This document shows positions 9,264-20,907 of a stretch of 64,000 nt of DNA, piece by piece. The DNA comes from Halopseudomonas aestusnigri. Its GTDB lineage: Bacteria; Pseudomonadota; Gammaproteobacteria; Pseudomonadales; Pseudomonadaceae. The DNA lies in contig NZ_NBYK01000003.1 of assembly GCF_002197985.1 (NCBI RefSeq), positions 225,618-289,617 on the forward strand. Direction: 5' to 3'. Within the stretch, counting starts at the first letter, position 1, and every line of letters starts with the position of its first letter. The notes beneath the pieces are model-generated. The model ran no database searches and had not been told where the DNA came from. It saw only the letters and a program-made list of their open reading frames with translations. Made by a program: the position numbers and the translations under genes.

Positions 9264-9863
9264 ATGAGCGTTCTGGTCAATCGTTCCGCGCCGGATTTCG
9301 TTGCTCCGGCGGTATTGGCTGATGGCAGCATTGTCGAGCACTTTGATTTCTCGACGCTGCGCGGCAAGTACGTGGTGATGTTCTTCTGGCCGCTGGATTT
9401 CACCTTCGTCTGCCCCTCGGAGATCATTGCCCATAACAACCGTATGGACAAATTCCGTGCGCTGGGCGCAGAGGTTGTCGGTGTTTCCGTGGACTCGCAG
9501 TTCACCCATTACGCCTGGCGTAATACCCCGGTGGAAAAGGGCGGCATTGGCCCGGTCGAGTTCACCATGGTCGCCGACGTCAAGCACGAGATTACCCGTG
9601 CCTACGGGGTGGAGCATGAAGATGGCGTTGCCCTGCGGGCGTCGTTCCTGATCGACCGCGACGGCATCGTCCAGCATCAGGTGGTGAACAATCTGGCGCT
9701 GGGCCGTGAAGTGGATGAAATGATTCGCCTGATCGAGGCGCTGCAATTTACCGAAGAGCACGGTGAAGTGTGCCCGGCTGGCTGGCGCAAGGGCCAGAAA
9801 GGTATGCAGGAGAGCGCCGAAGGCGTTGCCCGCTATCTGGCTGAGCACGCTGCCGAGCTTTGA
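9264..9863 (+). CDS. ahpB: Two-cysteine peroxiredoxin (AhpC/TSA family)
   Basis: A 199-residue thiol peroxidase that reduces hydrogen peroxide and organic peroxides. The peroxidatic cysteine is Cys50 in DFTFVCPSEI; the resolving cysteine is Cys170 in GEVCPAGW. Both are intact, so it is a typical 2-Cys peroxiredoxin. A GGAGGG ribosome-binding site lies 6 nt before the ATG. Thioredoxin reductase follows 105 bp downstream, giving a complete reduction chain through thioredoxin, as in the ahpB-trxB2 locus of P. aeruginosa. A partial hairpin (GGGCAG/CTGCCC with GTTTTATT) in the spacer may reduce read-through. Confidence 0.93.
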   Translation: MSVLVNRSAPDFVAPAVLADGSIVEHFDFSTLRGKYVVMFFWPLDFTFVCPSEIIAHNNRMDKFRALGAEVVGVSVDSQFTHYAWRNTPVEKGGIGPVEFTMVADVKHEITRAYGVEHEDGVALRASFLIDRDGIVQHQVVNNLALGREVDEMIRLIEALQFTEEHGEVCPAGWRKGQKGMQESAEGVARYLAEHAAEL

Positions 9864-10916
<1,053 letters not shown>

Positions 10917-10934
10917 GCGCTGGTTCACAATGAA

Positions 10935-10958
10935 AGCCCCGCGTCAGCGGGGTTTTTT
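10935..10958 (+). terminator. Intrinsic terminator of trxB
   Basis: CCCCGC (10937-10942), GTCA loop, GCGGGG (10947-10952), then six T (10953-10958). It lies 20 bp after the trxB stop. Confidence 0.9.
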
Positions 10959-10991
10959 ATTGAGCGACAGGTACCCTGCAGGGAGGCGCAT

Positions 10992-11708
10992 TTGACAGAT
11001 TGGCTGGTGGTAATCGGACTGACCCTGATGGCCGGCATGGCAATGCCCGCCGGGGCCCTGCTGGCCGGGGTGGAGCGGGTGCGGCCCAAGTGGCTGGACC
11101 AGGAGCTGCGCCACGGCATCATCGCCTTTGGCGGTGGTGCATTGCTGTCTGCGGTCGCGCTGGTGCTGGTGCCCGAGGGTATTGCCAAGTTTGATGCACT
11201 GGCTTCGGCCAGCTGTTTTATCGTTGGTGGGCTGGCGTTCATGTGGCTGGATATTGCCCTCTACCGCAACAAGACGCCGGCCAGCCAGATGGCCGCAATG
11301 CTGTCCGACTTTGTGCCCGAGTCGATTGCCCTCGGCGCGGCCTTTGCTGCCGGGGGCAACAGCGGGTTGCTGCTGGCCTGCCTGATGGCGCTGCAGAATC
11401 TGCCTGAAGGGTTTAATGCCTGCCGAGAGCTGCGGGCCAGTACGCATTACCGAACCCGTCGCATTGCCAAGGGCTTTGCCCTGATGGCCCTGCTAGGCCC
11501 GTTGTTCGGGTTGCTTGGGTTTGGCTGGTTGTCGGCCTATCCTGAGGCGGTGGCGGCAGTCATGCTGTTTGCCGCCGGCGGCATCTGTTATTCAGTGTTC
11601 CAGGATATTGCCCCGCAGGCGAAGCTGGAACGCAAGTGGGCCCCGCCAATGGGCGCGGTGCTCGGATTTGTGCTCGGCATGGTCGGGCACCAGTTGACGA
11701 TGGGGTGA
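10992..11708 (+). CDS. ZIP-like divalent metal transporter
   Basis: A 238-residue protein with about seven to eight membrane segments, related to the ZIP (ZupT) family that imports zinc or other divalent metals. The two motifs that carry the metal site are altered: the first, normally HNxPEG, reads DFVPES, and the second reads QNLPEG. The glutamates remain but both histidines are replaced (Asp and Gln). A Gln at the second position is also known in some bacterial ZIPs. The start is TTG at 10992, supported by GGAGG 6-7 nt upstream. Metal and direction of transport are not certain. Confidence 0.75.
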   Translation: MTDWLVVIGLTLMAGMAMPAGALLAGVERVRPKWLDQELRHGIIAFGGGALLSAVALVLVPEGIAKFDALASASCFIVGGLAFMWLDIALYRNKTPASQMAAMLSDFVPESIALGAAFAAGGNSGLLLACLMALQNLPEGFNACRELRASTHYRTRRIAKGFALMALLGPLFGLLGFGWLSAYPEAVAAVMLFAAGGICYSVFQDIAPQAKLERKWAPPMGAVLGFVLGMVGHQLTMG

Positions 11709-11781
11709 GCGCGGCGAAGATCGTCGAGCGGTTTTCGGTCAGTTGGGCTCGGCTTCGAGTCTTATGAAAAGGACGAACTAC

Positions 11782-12093
11782 ATGAAATCACGTTATTTGA
11801 TGGTGGCAGCATCGCTTTCGCTTGCCACTACAGCCTCGGCTAGCAGCTTTATTGGTACCACTGATGCCATCGGCTCCTCGCTGGCCAACAGTGCCGAGTC
11901 GAGCAGCAATGTCACTACCGGTGGGAACGACAAGGTAGTGCTGCAGGCGCGTGACGATGCGGCCAGCTTTGTTGCCAGCGATGGTGCGATCCGCGGTGTA
12001 CACCTGGAGGCTGCGCTGGCGCATTTGCGTGCTCAGCAGCCAGCGACGCTGGCCACTGATATGCAGCTGGCCGAGGATATTCTGGCCCGTTGA
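11782..12093 (+). CDS. DUF2388 family secreted protein
   Basis: A 103-residue small protein with a signal peptide (cleavage likely after TASA, about residue 20). The mature part carries the family block SFIGTTDAI and ends RDDAASFVASDGAIRGVHLE...ILAR, typical of the Pseudomonas DUF2388 proteins of unknown function. ATG 11782 has AAGGAC 10 nt upstream; two earlier ATG codons in frame have worse spacing. Its stop overlaps the TTG start of the next gene, so the two envelope proteins are probably made together. Confidence 0.8.
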   Translation: MKSRYLMVAASLSLATTASASSFIGTTDAIGSSLANSAESSSNVTTGGNDKVVLQARDDAASFVASDGAIRGVHLEAALAHLRAQQPATLATDMQLAEDILAR

Positions 12094-13976
12094 GCAAAGT
12101 GTTGACCGGCTTGCCGTGTCGGTTTGCCTTGCTGCTGGCGCTGATCTGGAGTGTTCAGATCAGCGCCGCCTTGCGATTGGAGCCCGAGCTGGCAGGGCTT
12201 ACTTCGCAGCAGCAACGCTTTACATACGACCTGCTCGAACAGGTCGACGAACGCCTGCCGCCGCGCCTGAAGGAGCAGCTTGATCAGATCGTCAGAGTGC
12301 GCTGGACAGGCGACCTCAAGCCGCGCGTGATGGGGCGCGCGACCTTTAACCATGAAATTCTGCTGAGCGCGCGCCTGCTGGTTGATCAGGACGAGTCGTT
12401 GGCGCAGCGCACTCTGGTGCATGAGCTGGCGCACCTCTATGATCGGTTGGTGCCGGCCGGTCTCGACTGGCGCTGCGCTGCGCGGCTGCACGCTCAGGGC
12501 CCGGTTGGGTTGCCGCCTCACTGTCGCGGGCAGGCCGAACGGCGCTTCCGGTTACGCGATGATCCGCGATTACTGGATCTGGCCGGCTGGCCCGAGCGGG
12601 TCGGTGACCGTGGTCGGCGTGAGCGTGAAAATCGCCAGTTGCTGCGCTCACCTGATGCCTATGAGTTAAGCAGTCCTGCCGAATTCGTCGCGGTTAATAC
12701 CGAGTACTTCCTGCTGGATCCGAGTTATGGGTGTCGGCGGCCAGCTCTCTATCGGTTTTTTGTTGAACACTTTGACTGGGCGCCCTTCGATACTCGCTGC
12801 GCTGATATCTATCCATACCTGAACGCGGGGGCCGATAAGCACCAGTCGCTGCTCGGATGGCTCGATCCCGAGCGGGTGTACGCGGTGCATTATCTGTTGG
12901 CGGAGCCGGAACAAACCCTCGCCAGTCGTTGGGGCCACAGTATGCTGCGTTTGGTGGTCTGCGCGCCCGGGCATCCTCGTGGGCCGGACTGCCTGCTCGA
13001 TCTTGAGCAGGATCTGGTGTTGTCGTTCCGGGCCTACGTTGACGATGTGCAGCTGTCGCATTGGGATGGGCTGGTGGGACAGTACCCGTCGAGGCTGTTT
13101 ATGCTGCCGTTGGCGCAGGTGGTTGATGAGTACACCAAGCTGGAGTTGCGCTCCCTGCGTTCGGTACCGCTGCAACTGAGTCGTGACGAGATCGAGGGCG
13201 TTGTGCAGCAGGCTACCCAGCTGCATTGGGCATATGACGGCCGATACTTTTTCATCGGTAACAACTGTGCGGTCGAGACGCTCAAGTTGTTGCGTACCGG
13301 CAGTCGTAGCGAACGTCTGATTGATCTCGAAAGCCAGACACCGATCGGCCTGCTGCAGTTGCTCGAAGCGCGCGGGGTGGCAAACGCCAGCGTGCTGGCT
13401 GATGCGACCGAAGCGCTGCGCCTGGGCTATCGATTCGATTCCTATGCTGAACGCTATCGGTCGATATTCGCGCTCTTGCGCGAGCGACTGGGGCTTCAGG
13501 TCACGGGGTTTGAGCAGTGGCTGGCGCTGCCTCCCGAGGCGCGTGCGCGGTGGTTTGCTCACGCCGATTTGCGTTCGACGGCGGCGTTATTGCTGCTTGA
13601 GCAGGCAGCATTGCGACGGCAGCTTCTTGAGGCACAGCACGCCCTGAAGGTGCGTTATCTGCGTGGTGCCGATAGCGAGGAGAGTGTGCGCGCCGCTGGA
13701 GAGCTGGTTGCAACACTGCTTCGCGCACGTGGATTTCTCAGCCGTCCTGCGGATTTGCTGGCTGAGGGTTATGGTCTGCCGCAGCCGGAAGAGTGGCAGG
13801 CGTTGAGTCAGCTTGGCGATCAGCGCAAGAACGTATTGCTGGGGTTGGAAGGCCGGCTGGAATCGGTATTGCCCGCGCTGCTGTCGGCTGAGCAGCAGCA
13901 ACGCCTGGCGGCCGGGCAGCGTAATCTTGAACGGCTGCATGCGCAGGTCCGACGACTGAAAAGCGTTGAGAAATAA
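12090..13976 (+). CDS. DUF4105 (Lnb-like) periplasmic protein with HELAH motif
   Basis: A 628-residue exported protein with an N-terminal signal segment (10-27). Residues 111-115 read HELAH, an HExxH zinc-protease signature, in a context (TLVHELAHLYDR) that looks genuine. The middle (about 260-400) is the DUF4105 domain, related to the Lnb lipoprotein N-acyltransferase of enterococci; candidate catalytic residues are His283 in SRWGHSM and Cys393 in GNNCAVE. The last 200 residues are helical. The TTG start overlaps the upstream stop (TTGA); a GTG three codons on is the alternative. Its function is unknown; envelope or lipoprotein processing is an inference from the domains. Confidence 0.72.
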   Translation: MSKVLTGLPCRFALLLALIWSVQISAALRLEPELAGLTSQQQRFTYDLLEQVDERLPPRLKEQLDQIVRVRWTGDLKPRVMGRATFNHEILLSARLLVDQDESLAQRTLVHELAHLYDRLVPAGLDWRCAARLHAQGPVGLPPHCRGQAERRFRLRDDPRLLDLAGWPERVGDRGRRERENRQLLRSPDAYELSSPAEFVAVNTEYFLLDPSYGCRRPALYRFFVEHFDWAPFDTRCADIYPYLNAGADKHQSLLGWLDPERVYAVHYLLAEPEQTLASRWGHSMLRLVVCAPGHPRGPDCLLDLEQDLVLSFRAYVDDVQLSHWDGLVGQYPSRLFMLPLAQVVDEYTKLELRSLRSVPLQLSRDEIEGVVQQATQLHWAYDGRYFFIGNNCAVETLKLLRTGSRSERLIDLESQTPIGLLQLLEARGVANASVLADATEALRLGYRFDSYAERYRSIFALLRERLGLQVTGFEQWLALPPEARARWFAHADLRSTAALLLLEQAALRRQLLEAQHALKVRYLRGADSEESVRAAGELVATLLRARGFLSRPADLLAEGYGLPQPEEWQALSQLGDQRKNVLLGLEGRLESVLPALLSAEQQQRLAAGQRNLERLHAQVRRLKSVEK

Positions 13977-13998
13977 CCGGGAGAGAATGTGCTGAAAT

Positions 13999-14019
13999 CC
14001 ATTCGTTGGGAACGAATGG
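13999..14019 (-). terminator. Hairpin at the 3' end of tRNA-Leu
   Basis: CCATTCGTT and AACGAATGG pair over 9 bp with a 3-nt loop; one arm includes the encoded CCA of the tRNA. There is no T tract, so it may be a processing signal rather than a terminator. Confidence 0.4.
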
Positions 14020-14103
14020 TGCCCCGAGGGAGAATCGAACTCCCACTCTGTCACCAGAAACGGATTTTGAATCCGCCGCGTCTACCAATTCCGCCATCGG
14101 GGC
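14017..14103 (-). tRNA. tRNA-Leu (anticodon CAA)
   Basis: An 87-nt tRNA with encoded CCA. The acceptor stem pairs GCCCCGA with TCGGGGC, the D arm has GGCGGAATTGGTAGACGCG, the anticodon loop reads TTCAAAA, and the long variable arm is that of a class II tRNA. The T arm is GGGAGTTCGATTCTCCC. CAA reads UUG leucine codons. Confidence 0.95.
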
Positions 14104-14140
14104 AATGCAAGTGCGTACGAGCGTACGCTGGCTGGCGCGG

Positions 14141-14170
14141 AGTATACGGAGCCCGAACGGTCTCGGTCAA
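14141..14170 (-). promoter_or_regulatory. Sigma70 promoter of tRNA-Leu
   Basis: On the minus strand, TTGACC (14170-14165) and TATACT (14146-14141) are separated by 18 bp. Transcription would begin near 14134, giving a leader of about 30 nt before the mature tRNA end at 14103. Confidence 0.7.
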
Positions 14171-14256
14171 TCCTGTGCGCGCTGGCTGATCGCCGTGGCA
14201 GCGGTTTTCGGCTACCATAGCCGCCTTTCTCAGGTAACTCCGGACATCCTCCTTGC

Positions 14257-16430
<2,174 letters not shown>

Positions 16431-16488
16431 ATGGCGGCCGGAGCGCCCCCATAACCGATTTTTCGCAGTTCAATAACAGGAGCGTCAC

Positions 16489-16821
16489 ATGAGCTTTTTC
16501 ATCCCCGCCGCCATGGCACAGTCTGCAGGTGGCGCCGCACCGGCGGGTACCGGTTTTGAGTGGATCTTTCTGATCGGCTTCGTGGTCATCTTCTATCTGA
16601 TGATCTGGCGCCCCCAGGCCAAGCGTGCCAAAGAGCACAAGAACCTGCTGGCCGGCCTGTCGACCGGTGATGAAGTAGTAACCGGTGGCGGCATTCTGGG
16701 CAAGGTCAAGAAAGTGACCGACGAGTTCGTCGTGCTGGAAGTGGGTGATAGCCAGGAACTGAAATTCCAGAAAGGCTCCATTGTTGCTGTCCTGCCCAAG
16801 GGCACGCTGAAAGCCATCTAA
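16489..16821 (+). CDS. yajC: Preprotein translocase subunit YajC
   Basis: A 110-residue inner-membrane protein of the SecDF-YajC complex, which assists SecYEG in export. One membrane helix (about 22-42) is followed by the conserved IWRPQAKRAKEHK and a small cytosolic domain with TGGGILGKVKKV. AGGAG precedes the ATG. Gene order yajC-secD-secF is the usual one. Confidence 0.95.
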   Translation: MSFFIPAAMAQSAGGAAPAGTGFEWIFLIGFVVIFYLMIWRPQAKRAKEHKNLLAGLSTGDEVVTGGGILGKVKKVTDEFVVLEVGDSQELKFQKGSIVAVLPKGTLKAI

Positions 16822-16882
16822 TTACCTCGCAGACCCCGTTCCGGGCGCCCATCAGGCGCCCGGACTGCTATCAGGCCCTGAT

Positions 16883-18751
16883 ATGCTCAACCGTTATCCC
16901 CTCTGGAAATACCTGCTGATCGTGACCGTGCTTGCACTGGGCGTGATCTATGCGTTGCCGAACCTTTATCCCGACGACCCTGCCATTCAGATCTCCGGTG
17001 CCAGCTCCACTCAGGTCATCGATCAGGCTGATCTTGACCGCATTGAGCAGGCGCTGGCTGCAGCCAATCTGCCGACCAAGGGCACCGAACTGGGTACCAA
17101 CGGCCGCTCCGGCCTGGTGCGTCTGGTTAATCGCAGTGATCAGTTGAAGGCGCAGGATGTTGTCCGTGACGCGCTCGGCGCGCGCTATGTTGTGGCGCAA
17201 AACCTGGCGCAGACCACGCCGGACTGGCTGTCTGCCATTGGTGCCGGCCCCATGACGCTGGGTCTGGATCTGTCCGGTGGTGTGCACTTCCTGCTGCAGG
17301 TCGACATGGATAAGGCCATCGAGTCCCGGGTCAATGTCTACCAAAGTGAGCTGCGGGGCCTGATGCGCACTGAGGGGATTCGCTATCGCAGTCTGCCGAC
17401 CCAGGGCAACACCCTGCAGTTCGGCTTTGCCGACGAAGACCAGCGCAGTGAAGCCCGTCGCCTGATTGCCGGCAAGTACAACCAGTTTGTGACTGCCAAT
17501 GCCGAGCTCAAGGATCAGGCTGTATTGCAGCTGACCCTGTCCGAGGCCGAAGTGGCTGCGATTCGCGACTACGCGGTGCAGCAGAACCTGACTACCGTGC
17601 GTAACCGGGTCAACGAGCTGGGGGTGGCTGAGCCGCTGGTGCAGCGTCAGGGTGCCAACCGTATCGTGGTGGAGTTGCCGGGCGTGCAGGATACCGCTGA
17701 GGCCAAGCGGGTTCTGGGCAAGACGGCCAACCTGGAGTTCCGCCTGGCGGCCGAGCCGGATGCGCCGCGCGCAACCACCGAGTCCTTTGCGTTCCGCAGT
17801 GCAGAAGGGCGTACGGCCGACGTTGAGCGCAGCATCATCATTACCGGTGACCAGGTCACCGACGCCCGTTCCAACTACGACGAGAACGGTCGCCCGCAGG
17901 TCAATATCAACCTCGACAGCCACGGCGGCGAGTTGATGAACCGTGCCACCCGCAGCAATATCGGCCGCGGCATGGCTGTGCTGTTCATTGAACAGCGGCA
18001 GGTCAACCGCAAGGTTATGCAGGAAGTTGATGGTGTGATGCAGGAGGTCGAGATTCCGGCTTTCGTCGAGGAAAAATCGATTATCAGCCTGGCCACCATC
18101 CAGAGCGCGCTGGGCAATCAGTTCCGCATCACCGGTCTGGACTCGCCGGCTGAGGCCTCCGAACTGGCGCTGCTGCTGCGCGCCGGTGGTCTGGCGGCGC
18201 CGATGCACTTCGTTGAAGAGCGTACGATCGGCCCGAGCCTGGGGGCAGAGAATATCGCCAAGGGTGTGACTGCCACTCAGGTCGGCTTTGCCCTGGTGCT
18301 GGTGTTCATGGTGCTGGTCTATCGCGCCTTTGGCGTGTTTGCCGGTATCGCATTGAGCTTTAACCTGGTGCTGCTGCTGGCGCTGATGTCGATGCTCGGT
18401 GCCACTCTGACCCTGCCGGGTATCGCCGGTATCGTGCTGACGCTGGGTATGGCGGTGGATGCCAACGTGCTGATCTTCTCCCGTATCAAGGAAGAGATCG
18501 CCAACGGCATGTCGCCACAGCGTGCGGTGCATGAAGGCTTTGACAAGGCATTTTCAGCCATCGTGGACGGTAACCTGACTACCCTGTTGGTCGGGGTCAT
18601 TCTGTTTGCCATGGGCTCCGGTCCGATCAAGGGCTTCGCCGTAACCCTGTCGCTGGGGATTGTGACCTCCATGTTCAGTGCCATCCTGGTGACTCGCGCA
18701 TTGGTCAATCTGACCGTTGGCGGTCGCGACATCAAAAAGCTCTGGCTGTGA
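16883..18751 (+). CDS. secD: Protein translocase subunit SecD
   Basis: A 622-residue membrane protein which, with SecF, uses the proton gradient to pull exported proteins into the periplasm. An N-terminal membrane helix (8-26) leads into the large periplasmic P1 domain with LGLDLSGGVHFLLQVD (the D1 motif). Five further helices lie in the last 170 residues, with GMAVDANVLIFSRIKEE as the conserved cytosolic motif. Length is normal for pseudomonads. secF follows 10 bp later. Confidence 0.96.
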   Translation: MLNRYPLWKYLLIVTVLALGVIYALPNLYPDDPAIQISGASSTQVIDQADLDRIEQALAAANLPTKGTELGTNGRSGLVRLVNRSDQLKAQDVVRDALGARYVVAQNLAQTTPDWLSAIGAGPMTLGLDLSGGVHFLLQVDMDKAIESRVNVYQSELRGLMRTEGIRYRSLPTQGNTLQFGFADEDQRSEARRLIAGKYNQFVTANAELKDQAVLQLTLSEAEVAAIRDYAVQQNLTTVRNRVNELGVAEPLVQRQGANRIVVELPGVQDTAEAKRVLGKTANLEFRLAAEPDAPRATTESFAFRSAEGRTADVERSIIITGDQVTDARSNYDENGRPQVNINLDSHGGELMNRATRSNIGRGMAVLFIEQRQVNRKVMQEVDGVMQEVEIPAFVEEKSIISLATIQSALGNQFRITGLDSPAEASELALLLRAGGLAAPMHFVEERTIGPSLGAENIAKGVTATQVGFALVLVFMVLVYRAFGVFAGIALSFNLVLLLALMSMLGATLTLPGIAGIVLTLGMAVDANVLIFSRIKEEIANGMSPQRAVHEGFDKAFSAIVDGNLTTLLVGVILFAMGSGPIKGFAVTLSLGIVTSMFSAILVTRALVNLTVGGRDIKKLWL

Positions 18752-18761
18752 GGAAACACTG

Positions 18762-19676
18762 ATGAATATTCGTAAAACCATTAATTTCCTCCGCCTGCGC
18801 AAGTTCTTCTATGTTGTTGCCGTTGCGCTGATGCTGGCATCGGTCGGCAGCCTGGCGGTCAAGCAGTTGAACCTGGGTCTGGACTTCACCGGCGGTGCGC
18901 TGGTGGAGCTGAACTACAGCGAGGCGGCGGATCTTGAAGCCATTCGTGCCACGTTACGCGAGAATGGCTGGGGCGATGCCGTGGTGCAGAACTTCGGCGC
19001 CTCTACCGACGTGCTGATCCGTCTGCCTAGCGATGACCCGAATCTGGGTAACCAGGTGGCCCAGATGATCAAGACCACCGATGGCAGTGATGTATCGGTC
19101 AAGCGGGTCGAGTTTATCGGTCCGCAGGTGGGTGAAGAGCTGCGTGATCAGGGCGGTCTGGGTATGCTGGTGGCGATCGCCGGCATCCTGCTGTATGTCT
19201 CTCTGCGCTTCCAGATGAAGTTCGCGGTGGCGGCGATTCTGGCGCTGGTCCACGACGTGATCTTTACCCTCGGGGTGTTTTCGTATTTCGGGATTTCGTT
19301 TGACCTGACGGTGCTCGCGGCCATTCTGGCAGTGATCGGCTACTCGCTGAACGACACCATCGTGGTGTTCGACCGGGTGCGTGAGAACATGCGTCTGATG
19401 CGCCAGACCGAGCTAACCGAAATCATCAACATCTCGACCACCCAGACGCTCGGTCGAACCATGGCCACCTCGTTCTCGACCATCCTGGTGCTGCTGGCGC
19501 TGTTCTGGTTCGGTGGTGAGAATATTCACGGCTTCGCCACGGCGCTGCTGATCGGTGTGGGTGTGGGTACCTATTCCTCCATCTATATCGCCGGTGGTCT
19601 GCTGGTGACCATGAAACTCACCCGGGATGATCTCATTCCGCCGCAGGTGGAAGAGGCGGTCGACGATCGGCCCTGA
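18762..19676 (+). CDS. secF: Protein translocase subunit SecF
   Basis: A 304-residue partner of SecD. An N-terminal helix (about 13-32), the periplasmic loop with LNLGLDFTGGALVEL, and five C-terminal helices are visible. GYSLNDTIVVFDRVRENMR is the SecF signature. ATG 18762 was chosen because GAGGAAAC lies 7 nt upstream; an upstream in-frame start would read into secD. A hairpin and repeat-rich spacer follow. Confidence 0.96.
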   Translation: MNIRKTINFLRLRKFFYVVAVALMLASVGSLAVKQLNLGLDFTGGALVELNYSEAADLEAIRATLRENGWGDAVVQNFGASTDVLIRLPSDDPNLGNQVAQMIKTTDGSDVSVKRVEFIGPQVGEELRDQGGLGMLVAIAGILLYVSLRFQMKFAVAAILALVHDVIFTLGVFSYFGISFDLTVLAAILAVIGYSLNDTIVVFDRVRENMRLMRQTELTEIINISTTQTLGRTMATSFSTILVLLALFWFGGENIHGFATALLIGVGVGTYSSIYIAGGLLVTMKLTRDDLIPPQVEEAVDDRP

Positions 19677-19695
19677 GCGCCGGCTTCGCCGGCGC
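19677..19695. repeat. Short perfect hairpin after secF
   Basis: GCGCCGGC (19677-19684), TTC, GCCGGCGC (19688-19695), directly behind the secF stop. No T tract follows; it may protect the 3' end or slow polymerase. Confidence 0.5.
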
Positions 19696-19781
19696 AGCGG
19701 CAAGCCTCAAGAGGTAAGCTTCAAGCCGCAAGCTACAAGCTACAAGCTACAAGCTACAAGCTACAAGCTACAAGCGGCAAG

Positions 19782-19820
19782 AAAACCCGCGTCGGAACTG
19801 AATCCGGCGCGGGTTTTTTT
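19782..19820 (+). terminator. Intrinsic terminator downstream of secF
   Basis: ACCCGCG (19785-19791) and CGCGGGT (19808-19814) form the stem, with seven T (19814-19820) after it. A run of A before the stem could let it work weakly on the other strand. Confidence 0.85.
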
Positions 19821-19863
19821 GTTTTGGGTTGGCTTGAAGCTTACGGCTTGTAGCTTGCAGCTC

Positions 19864-19901
19864 AAAAAAAGGCCCACACCGGTCAGGATGTGGGCCTTTT
19901 T
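19864..19901. terminator. Bidirectional terminator between secF and suhB
   Basis: GGCCCACA (19871-19878) pairs with TGTGGGCC (19889-19896). Five T follow on plus, and seven A precede, which are T on minus. It can end suhB (minus) as well as residual secF transcripts. Confidence 0.88.
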
Positions 19902-19956
19902 GTTCTGCCCCGTACGGCCAGCTTGCCGCTTGAGGCTTGCAGCTTGCGACTGGGCG

Positions 19957-20772
19957 TTACATTTTCATCCCGGGCGTCAGGTGCGGCTGGATGGCGGTCA
20001 GCACGGCCTTGAAGCACTTGGGGTTGCCCGCGACGATGTGGCCCTTGTCGAGGAACTGGTGGCCGCCGCTGAAGTCGCTGACCAGGCCGCCAGCTTCCTG
20101 GATCAGCAGGGCGCCGGCTGCCATGTCCCACTCGGCAAGGCCAAATTCCCAGAAGGCATCGAAGCGGCCGGCGGCAACATAGGCCAAGTCCAGGCTGGCA
20201 GCGCCTGCGCGGCGAATGCCGGCCGTCTGGCCGACCAGGCTGCGGAACATGCCGAGGTAGTTATCCAGCGAGTCGACCTGATTGGCCCGGAATGGGAAGC
20301 CGGTGCCGAGCAGGGCGCCGTCCAGTGACTTGCGGTTGCTGACGCGCAGGCGGCGACCGTTCAGTGCTGCGCCACGGCCACGGCTGGCGGTGAATTCTTC
20401 CTGACGAATGGGGTCCAGAATGACGGCATGCTCGATGCGGCCCTTGACCCGGCAGGCGATGCTGACGGCGAAATGCGGTACGCCGCGAATGAAGTTGGTG
20501 GTGCCGTCCAGCGGGTCGATGATCCAGACGGTGTCGGCGCCGTCGCCGTGGCCGGGCTGGAAGCCGCTTTCTTCTGCCTGGATGCTGTGATCCGGATAGG
20601 CTTTGCGCAACTGGCTGATGATCGCCTGCTCGGCGGCGCGGTCGACTTCCGAAACATAATCGCGCGCGTCCTTTTCGTCCACGGCGAGCACATCGAGGCG
20701 TTCCATGGAACGGTAAATGAGCTCTCCTGCGCTGCGCGCGGCACGCAGGGCGATGTTCAGCATAGGCTGCAT
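19957..20772 (-). CDS. suhB: Inositol-1-monophosphatase / Nus factor SuhB
   Basis: A 271-residue magnesium-dependent phosphatase of the IMPase family. In E. coli SuhB also joins the antitermination complex on ribosomal RNA. The metal site block WIIDPLDGTTNF lies at about 80-91 and the second signature near the C-terminus reads EWDMAAGALLIQEAGG. The start MQPMLNIALRAARSAGELI matches Pseudomonas SuhB; the frame stays open for 59 codons upstream but lacks family similarity. It is divergent from trmJ. Confidence 0.95.
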   Translation of the reverse strand: MQPMLNIALRAARSAGELIYRSMERLDVLAVDEKDARDYVSEVDRAAEQAIISQLRKAYPDHSIQAEESGFQPGHGDGADTVWIIDPLDGTTNFIRGVPHFAVSIACRVKGRIEHAVILDPIRQEEFTASRGRGAALNGRRLRVSNRKSLDGALLGTGFPFRANQVDSLDNYLGMFRSLVGQTAGIRRAGAASLDLAYVAAGRFDAFWEFGLAEWDMAAGALLIQEAGGLVSDFSGGHQFLDKGHIVAGNPKCFKAVLTAIQPHLTPGMKM

Positions 20773-20907
20773 ATGGGGTATGTCTCTGTCGGAAGATGAA
20801 AAGCCGAACATTGTAGCAGAGTTGAAAATGAACAGAAATGCGTCATGGCTATCAGGTCCCAGCTTTTGTAAGATGCAGGGTCCCATTTTTGGCTTGAAGG
20901 TGTCGCT

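Larger units (their letters stand above)
19696..19951. repeat. Heptamer (CAAGCTA) repeat region in secF-suhB spacer
   Basis: Six identical CAAGCTA units run head to tail at 19729-19770, bordered by CAAGCCG and CAAGCGG variants (19722-19777). Reverse-complement units (GCTTGTAGCTTGCAGC) occur at 19845-19860, and again at 19919-19951. The arms could fold on each other around the two terminators in between. The same family occurs in the guaB-guaA spacer. It has no coding potential that fits a gene. Confidence 0.8.

Noticed and set aside
19722-19777. CRISPR-like array
   Set aside because: The repeats are 7-bp units without spacers and no cas genes are near.
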